Shown here: piece after piece, positions 32,134 through 37,055 of the stretch
Layout of the letters: every line of letters begins with the position of its first letter
How positions within the stretch are numbered: the first letter of the stretch is position 1
Assembly: GCA_022839045.1 (NCBI GenBank)
Contig: JALHDI010000035.1
Location: 11,371 to 48,425, forward strand
Reading direction: 5' to 3'
Length of the DNA: 37,055 nt
Source: Sporomusaceae bacterium
GTDB lineage: Bacteria; Bacillota_C; Negativicutes; Sporomusales_B; UBA7701
Position numbers and translations under genes: made by a program
Notes under the pieces: generated by a model
What the model saw: only the letters and a program-made list of their open reading frames with translations
Told to the model about the DNA's origin: nothing
Databases searched by the model: none

Positions 32134-33093
32134 GTGAAGATGAATGATGTAAGGAAAGTTGCCGTTCTTGGTACCGGGACCATGGGGTCCGGGCTGGCGC
32201 AGGTTTTCGCCGCGGCGGGCTACAAAGTGCAGTCGTACGACATTTCCGCAAAAGCGCTGGAGACGTCAAGCACGGTGATTAAAACCAGCCTCAATACTTT
32301 CGTCGAATTGGGGCTGATGCCGGAAAGCCGGATCGAAGAGGTGCTGGCAAATATAGATACCACTATGTCCCTGGAACAGGCGGTCGGCGATGCGGACCTG
32401 ATCGTCGAAGCCATTATCGAAAAAATCGACGCCAAAAAGGAGATTTATCAGAAAGTCGATGCTCTTTGCCCTGCCGACGCGGTCATTGCCAGCAACACTT
32501 CCTTTTTGAATATCTTCGAGGTAATGCCGGAGCGCCGGCTGCCTAACGTGGCAATCGCCCACTTTTTCGCCCCCGCCCATATTATTCCGCTGGTGGAGGT
32601 TGTAAAGGGCGAGAAGACCACGGACAAAACGGTGAACTTCCTGGTAGAAATTTTGCGCAAGGCGGACAAGGTGCCGGTAGTGATGGAAAAGTTCGTTCCC
32701 GGGTTTTGCATCAACAGGATGCAGCGAATAATCGGCCGCGAAGTCTTCTTCCTGCTTGACAACGGTTATATCACCCCGGAAAATCTCGATTTGGCGGTCA
32801 AGGCGAGCCTGATACCGCGGGCAATGGTGCTGGGCTTCGTGCAGCGGTACGACTTCACCGGCCTGGACCTGAGCGCGATGAACCTGGAGAACAAGGGGTT
32901 CATCGAAGCGCCGCACGACAACTCTCCGAAGAGCCTGTTCGACAGGGTCAAAAAAGGCGATTACGGCGTCAAGACCGGCAAAGGCTTCTTCGATTACAGC
33001 GGCAGAAAGATGGAGGAAGTGTTGAAGACCAGGGATGTCGAGCTTATCAGAGTTTTCGAATCGGTTAAGGACCTGATATACAAAAAAATATAA
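32134..33093 (+). CDS. 3-hydroxyacyl-CoA dehydrogenase-family enzyme (possibly acting on a free 3-hydroxy acid)
   Basis: A 319-residue NAD-dependent dehydrogenase. GTGTMGSG at residues 13-20 is the nucleotide loop. The catalytic Ser (S123 region, SNTSFL), H143, E155 (PLVEV) and N194 (GFCINR) of the family are kept, but the HFFNP motif of true 3-hydroxyacyl-CoA dehydrogenases reads HFFAPAH. The C-terminus is longer than in the Hbd at 3652. Carnitine dehydrogenase and other relatives use the same fold on free 3-hydroxy acids. The following beta-keto acid cleavage enzyme needs a free 3-keto acid, so a free-acid substrate is plausible here. GTG 32134 follows GAAAGGGG by seven bases. Confidence 0.85.
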   Translation: MKMNDVRKVAVLGTGTMGSGLAQVFAAAGYKVQSYDISAKALETSSTVIKTSLNTFVELGLMPESRIEEVLANIDTTMSLEQAVGDADLIVEAIIEKIDAKKEIYQKVDALCPADAVIASNTSFLNIFEVMPERRLPNVAIAHFFAPAHIIPLVEVVKGEKTTDKTVNFLVEILRKADKVPVVMEKFVPGFCINRMQRIIGREVFFLLDNGYITPENLDLAVKASLIPRAMVLGFVQRYDFTGLDLSAMNLENKGFIEAPHDNSPKSLFDRVKKGDYGVKTGKGFFDYSGRKMEEVLKTRDVELIRVFESVKDLIYKKI

Positions 33094-33193
33094 GAACCCG
33101 GAACAGCCGCGAATTGCAAAGTCTCCAGCGGCAAGGAACAGCTTTGCGGGTGCCGGGTGCGGTACAAATTTCCCCGAGGAAAGGTGATCGACT

Positions 33194-34036
33194 ATTAATA
33201 AGAAGCTGATTATCACGGCAGCGCTCTGCGGCGCGGGCACGACAAGGGCTTTGTCCCCGTACGTGCCCCTCACTCCCGACGAAATCGCCGCCGACGCCGT
33301 TGCCTGCGCCAAGGCCGGCGCGGCTATCGTCCACATCCATGTCCGGGATGAACAGGGTAATAACAGCATGGCGACCGAGCTGTTCGTCGAAGTGGTGGGC
33401 AAGGTTCGCAAGGCGGTCGCCGCCGCCGGGCTTGACGTCGTCCTGAACCTTACGACTTCCGGCAGCAAATGGCCCGAGGATGTACGCGTCGCCCATCTCC
33501 CGGCGCTGATGCCGGAAATGTGTTCTTACGACCCTGGCTCGATGAATTGGGCCAACAGTTATGTGTTTTTGAATACGCCGGCCTTCCTCGAAAAACTCGG
33601 CGCCGTATGCCAGGAACTCCAGATCAAGCCCGAGATCGAGATCTTCGACGCCGGCATGATCGGCAATGTCGAGTATTATCTCAAAAAAGGCGTCCTGAAG
33701 GCGCCCTGCCATTACCAGTTCGTGCTCGACGTGCCGGGCGGCATGCCGGGCAACATCGAGAGCCTCGCTTATTTGCTGCCGAAGCTTCCGCAGGGTTCCA
33801 CGTGGTCGATAACAGGCATCGGCAAGAGCCATGTGCCGATGATGCTCGCCGGCCTTGCCGCAGGCTGCGACGGGCTGCGCGTGGGGCTCGAGGACAACGT
33901 GTTTATGGAAAAGGGCGTCCCTGCGACGAACGCCCAGCTCGTGGCGCGCGCCGTCGAACTCGCCAAGGTGGTAGGCAGGCAGATTGCGACGGCGGAGGAA
34001 ACGCGACGGATTCTCGGCCTGAAAAGGCATCGTTAG
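33194..34036 (+). CDS. beta-keto acid cleavage enzyme (BKACE, 3-keto-5-aminohexanoate cleavage enzyme family), ATT start
   Basis: A 280-residue zinc enzyme of the DUF849/BKACE family. It condenses a 3-keto acid with acetyl-CoA and cleaves it to an acyl-CoA plus acetoacetate. The N-terminus reads KKLIITAALCGA, zinc ligands H47 and H49 lie in HIHVRD, and the third ligand E233 lies in VGLEDN. The spacing agrees with Kce (H46, H48, E230). The conserved N-terminal strand begins right after a TGA at 33185 and no ATG, GTG or TTG precedes it. ATT 33194, four bases after AGGTGATC, is the only well placed start; TTG 33251 would delete the conserved strand. The acyl side of its substrate is unknown. Confidence 0.88.
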   Translation: MNKKLIITAALCGAGTTRALSPYVPLTPDEIAADAVACAKAGAAIVHIHVRDEQGNNSMATELFVEVVGKVRKAVAAAGLDVVLNLTTSGSKWPEDVRVAHLPALMPEMCSYDPGSMNWANSYVFLNTPAFLEKLGAVCQELQIKPEIEIFDAGMIGNVEYYLKKGVLKAPCHYQFVLDVPGGMPGNIESLAYLLPKLPQGSTWSITGIGKSHVPMMLAGLAAGCDGLRVGLEDNVFMEKGVPATNAQLVARAVELAKVVGRQIATAEETRRILGLKRHR

Positions 34037-34090
34037 TCAGCCGTACAGGCTCTGAAAAATCCGCCGTACGAGAAGATTGAGGTGTATAGC

Positions 34091-35290
34091 GTGAGAGATG
34101 TTGTTATCGTCGACGCTTGCCGCACGGCGGTCGGCAATATGGGCGGCAGCCTGAAGCCGCTGACGCCCGACGATCTGGCCTGCGCCGTGATCGACGGCAC
34201 AATTAAAAGAGCAGGTATCGAGCCCGCAGTGGTTGACGAGGTCATTCTCGGCCATTGCCGGCAGAGCTCCGATAATCCCAATATCGCGCGCATTGCCGCG
34301 CTCAGGTGCGGCATACCGGAGGAGGTGCCGGCTTACACCGTCATGCGCCAATGCGCATCCGGCATGACCGCGGTCGTCAACGGAGCGATGGCGATTCAAG
34401 CCGGGCAGTGCGAGATGATCCTCGCCGGCGGAACGGAAAGCATGAGCAACGCGGTATTCTATTTCCGCAATGCACGCTACGGGCTGGGGACAGGCAATAA
34501 GGAGCTGCTCGACTCCCTGACCGAAGGGCAGTTTTGTTCTCAGCCGCAGGACATCTACGGCCGGTTCAATATGGGCATGACCGCCGAGAATGTGGCGGAA
34601 CGCATGAATATCAGCCGGGAAGACCAGGATGCTTTCGCGTACGAATCGCAGGTGAAAGCCGCCGCCGCCATCGCGGCCGGGCGGTTCAAGGATGAGATCG
34701 TGCCGGTCGCCGTGCCGCAAGGTAAAAACAAGGAGCCGCTGATATTCGCTACCGACGAGTTCCCCCGGGCGACGTCCCTGGAGGCGCTCGCAAAACTGAA
34801 GCCTGTTTTTCGCGCCGACGGGAAAGGCACCGTTACGGCGGGCAACTCTTCGGGGCGCAACGACGGCGCCTCCATGCTGCTGATGATGTCGGGCGGGAAA
34901 GCGCGCGAGCTCGGCCTTGAACCGGTCGGCGCAATACGCGGTTTCGCGGCGGCGGGCGTCGACCCGCGGGTGATGGGCCTCGGCCCCGTTCCGGCAACGA
35001 AAAAGGCGCTGAAGAATGCCGGCCTTTCGCTGGCGGACATACAATTGATCGAACTCAACGAAGCGTTTGCGGCCCAGTCGTTGGGCTGCATCCGGGAGCT
35101 TGGTCTTAACCCCGCAATAGTAAACGTCAACGGCGGCGCCATCGCGCTCGGCCATCCGGTGGGCAGCTCCGGCTCGCGCATCATCGTGACCCTTATCCAT
35201 GAGATGCGCCGCCGACGCCTCAAATACGGTCTTGCCACGCTTTGCGTAGCCGGCGGCATGGGCATGACGACCGTCGTGGAAGCGCTTTAG
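34091..35290 (+). CDS. acetyl-CoA C-acetyltransferase (thiolase), second copy
   Basis: A 399-residue thiolase. C88 in MRQCASGM is the acylated cysteine; NEAFAAQ, H355 in ALGHPVG and C385 in LCVAGGMG complete the active site. GTG 34091 is chosen because GAGGTG lies six bases upstream; GTG 34082 overlaps that site. It differs clearly from the thiolase at 121, so they are separate genes for separate pathways. Here it would split acetoacetyl-CoA, made from the acetoacetate released by the cleavage enzyme, into two acetyl-CoA. A CoA-transferase or synthetase to activate the acetoacetate is not seen in this cluster. Confidence 0.93.
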   Translation: MRDVVIVDACRTAVGNMGGSLKPLTPDDLACAVIDGTIKRAGIEPAVVDEVILGHCRQSSDNPNIARIAALRCGIPEEVPAYTVMRQCASGMTAVVNGAMAIQAGQCEMILAGGTESMSNAVFYFRNARYGLGTGNKELLDSLTEGQFCSQPQDIYGRFNMGMTAENVAERMNISREDQDAFAYESQVKAAAAIAAGRFKDEIVPVAVPQGKNKEPLIFATDEFPRATSLEALAKLKPVFRADGKGTVTAGNSSGRNDGASMLLMMSGGKARELGLEPVGAIRGFAAAGVDPRVMGLGPVPATKKALKNAGLSLADIQLIELNEAFAAQSLGCIRELGLNPAIVNVNGGAIALGHPVGSSGSRIIVTLIHEMRRRRLKYGLATLCVAGGMGMTTVVEAL

Positions 35291-35380
35291 CGGGAAGTGA
35301 AGCCCGTCGTGCGAAAGCGCGGCGGGCGGCCGCGACGCCTGCAGGGACGCGCCGGAAAGATCAGGAAGGGAGGCAATCTT

Positions 35381-36781
35381 TTGTCGCTTTTGGGTGCTGG
35401 TCACATTGTGGGTATTGTCGTCACACTTGCGCTAGTCTCGGCGGTTGGGGTCTATGCCGGGCGCAGAGTAAAGTCCGCCGCCGATTTTTCCACCGGTAGT
35501 CGCAGCGTTTCGCCAGCTATTGTCGCCGGTACCCTCATGGGAACGCTCGTAGGCGGCTCTTCAACGATAGGTACGGCTCAGCTGGCTTTCCAGTTCGGCC
35601 TTTCCGCCTGGTGGTTCACGCTGGGCGCGGGGATTGCTGTGGCCATTATGGGACTCTGGATGGTGCGGCCGCTATGGGAAAGCGCGGTGGATACCCTGCC
35701 GCAATATCTGGTAAAAACTTACGGGACAAATATCGGTCCGGTCTCAAGCGTATTTACGTCGATCGGTATTTTTTTTAACCTCATAGCCCAAGTTTTGGCG
35801 TTTTGCGCGCTGGTCACCTCGATTTTTCCCATTCAGCCGTCGCTGGCCGCTGTTGTCGGTTTGGTCCTGGTGCTCGCCTACGTGCTCTTCGGCGGCGTTT
35901 GGGGAACAGGGCTGACCGGGGTCGTAAAACTGATTTTACTCTATCTCGCCATACTGGCCTGCGGCGTTACGGCGTTTACAGCGGTCGGCGGCGTCGAAGG
36001 CCTTGCGGCCAAGCTGCCTTCAAGCCCCTGGTTTTCCCTGTTCGGGCGCGGCGTCGGCAAGGATTTGGCCGCCGGGTTTTCCTTGATCGTGGGCGTTTTG
36101 TCTACCCAGACCTACTTTCAGGCGCTGTCGTCGGCCAGAAACGTGCCCGATGCCCGCAAAAGCGCCCTCATTTCGGCGCTGCTCATCCCGCCGATCGGCA
36201 TCGGCGGCATCCTGGTCGGCCTGTTCATGCGGATAAATTTCCCGGATACGGTTTCCAGCGAAGTGCTGCCCGTCTTTGTACTGAAGTTTTTGCCCCCTGT
36301 TCTGGCAGGGGTAGTCATGGCCACCTTGCTCATTTCGGTGGTGGGCACTTGGGCGGGACTGACGCTGGGCATTTCGACGATGATCACCAAAGATTTGTAT
36401 CTGCGTTTTTACTGCCCCCGGGCGGACGCCAAGAAGGCCTTGCTGGTCCAGCGCGGCATCATCGTGGCGATTTCTCTCGTTGCGCTGCTCTTCGTCAGCG
36501 GCAACGCCGGCAGCCTGATTCTGGGCTGGAGCTTTATGTCCATGGGGCTGCGCGGCTGCACCGTCCTGTTGCCGCTCCTCGGAGCGATTTTCTTCCCCAG
36601 CCGGGTGACCCCCGCGGCGGGCATCGCCGCGGCGCTGCTGGGCCCACTGACCAACGTCGCGTGGAAACTGGCGTTCCCGACGGGGATGGACCCGCTGTAT
36701 CCCGGGCTGCTGGCAAGTTTGCTGGCGTTAGTCGCCGTAAGCATGTTCACCGCCAAACCGCGGCAGTGTGAGTGTTTATGA
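35381..36781 (+). CDS. sodium:solute symporter (SSS family)
   Basis: A 466-residue membrane protein with about thirteen hydrophobic segments. SSS features include the early GRRVKSAADFSTGSRSVSP, where many relatives have YxxxxRS/ADFxxAGR, then GTLVGGSSTIGTAQLAFQFG and the helix LGAGIAVAIMGLWMVRPL. TTG 35381 is preferred because GGAAGGGAGG lies seven bases upstream; an earlier GTG at 35297 would add a basic, non-conserved 28-residue leader. It co-transports a solute with sodium. As the second carrier in this cluster it may import the same acid as TctABC, or handle another substrate or export a product. Confidence 0.85.
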   Translation: MSLLGAGHIVGIVVTLALVSAVGVYAGRRVKSAADFSTGSRSVSPAIVAGTLMGTLVGGSSTIGTAQLAFQFGLSAWWFTLGAGIAVAIMGLWMVRPLWESAVDTLPQYLVKTYGTNIGPVSSVFTSIGIFFNLIAQVLAFCALVTSIFPIQPSLAAVVGLVLVLAYVLFGGVWGTGLTGVVKLILLYLAILACGVTAFTAVGGVEGLAAKLPSSPWFSLFGRGVGKDLAAGFSLIVGVLSTQTYFQALSSARNVPDARKSALISALLIPPIGIGGILVGLFMRINFPDTVSSEVLPVFVLKFLPPVLAGVVMATLLISVVGTWAGLTLGISTMITKDLYLRFYCPRADAKKALLVQRGIIVAISLVALLFVSGNAGSLILGWSFMSMGLRGCTVLLPLLGAIFFPSRVTPAAGIAAALLGPLTNVAWKLAFPTGMDPLYPGLLASLLALVAVSMFTAKPRQCECL

Positions 36782-36820
36782 ATCAATTCTCAAAGATGTT
36801 GACAGGGAAGGGACAGTGAC

Positions 36821-37055
36821 ATGATCTACCGGAATTTCGAGCAGCTTATCGAAACGGTGCGGGCAAAAAGCAAGAAGAAACGGACGGTCGCGGTCGTGGC
36901 GGCCCAGGATGGGCATACGCTGGAAGCCGTCATCCAGGCGGCCAGGGCGGATGTGATCGAACCGCTGCTGGTCGGCGACAAAGAATCGATTAAGAACCTT
37001 CTGGCGACTATGGACGAACGGCCGTCCAATTACACGATCGTTCACGCGGCAACGG
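36821..37055 (+). CDS. ptb: phosphate butyryltransferase (or acetyl/butyryltransferase), N-terminal part
   Basis: The gene runs off the window after 78 codons. The visible part (MIYRNFEQLIETVRAKSKK, then VAVVAAQDGHTLEAV and PLLVGDKESI) matches the N-terminus of Ptb: AQDxxxLEAV and a LVGD loop near residue 50-55. The enzyme turns an acyl-CoA into acyl phosphate, from which a kinase makes ATP. It would conserve the energy of the acyl-CoA released by the cleavage enzyme. A butyrate kinase gene would be expected just past the window. GGGAAGGGAC lies before the ATG. Phosphotransacetylase-type relatives cannot be fully excluded from so short a piece. Confidence 0.8.
   Translation, partial: MIYRNFEQLIETVRAKSKKKRTVAVVAAQDGHTLEAVIQAARADVIEPLLVGDKESIKNLLATMDERPSNYTIVHAAT

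Noticed and set aside
33251..34036. TTG at 33251 as the start of the cleavage enzyme
   Set aside because: It would remove the conserved N-terminal strand KLIITAALCG and has no ribosome site; the ATT upstream fits much better.
1..37055. tRNA, rRNA, CRISPR arrays, insertion sequences or phage genes
   Set aside because: None was seen: no tRNA-like cloverleaf, no repeat-spacer array, and no transposase or integrase motifs in any frame.

Overview
The window is a GC-rich stretch from an anaerobic, probably Gram-positive-lineage bacterium. Strong AGGAGG-type ribosome sites, frequent GTG/TTG starts, an NfnAB electron-bifurcating transhydrogenase, short-chain acyl-CoA genes, a Ptb-type phosphotransacylase and a YqeB-type selenium/molybdenum-hydroxylase accessory protein together suggest a Clostridia or Negativicutes (Sporomusa-like) relative. 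This placement is inference; no rRNA or tRNA gene is present. Almost everything is on the plus strand; the one clear minus-strand gene is the sigma-54 activator at 26.6-28.7 kb.

Region 1 (1-5317) is a short-chain acyl-CoA cluster: the tail of a probable CaiB-type CoA-transferase, a thiolase, NfnA and NfnB, 3-hydroxybutyryl-CoA dehydrogenase, and a crotonase whose frame is broken by an exact 14-bp tandem duplication. A chemoreceptor with a double-Cache sensor follows (5750-7765).

Region 2 (about 8.0-26.24 kb) looks like one long catabolic operon for an imported N-heterocycle. A terminated leader RNA and a palindromic operator precede a cyclic amidohydrolase and an IclR regulator. Then come two complete three-subunit molybdenum hydroxylases of different subfamilies, a five-part branched-chain-amino-acid-type ABC importer woven between them, an M20 carbamoyl-amidohydrolase, YqeB, and two XdhC-family proteins. 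The inferred logic is uptake, ring hydroxylation by Mo enzymes, hydrolytic ring opening and decarbamoylation. The substrate cannot be read from sequence. A CoA-transferase remnant and a long hairpin close the region.

Region 3 (26.56-37.06 kb) is a sigma-54 controlled acid-catabolism cluster. A PAS/AAA+ activator faces a tripartite tricarboxylate transporter (tctBAC) preceded by a textbook -24/-12 promoter. Downstream lie a 3-hydroxyacyl-CoA-dehydrogenase-like enzyme, a beta-keto acid cleavage enzyme that appears to start at ATT, a thiolase, an SSS-family symporter and the start of phosphate butyryltransferase. The parts fit import of a free 3-hydroxy acid, oxidation to the 3-keto acid, cleavage with acetyl-CoA to acyl-CoA plus acetoacetate, and energy recovery through thiolase and acyl phosphate.
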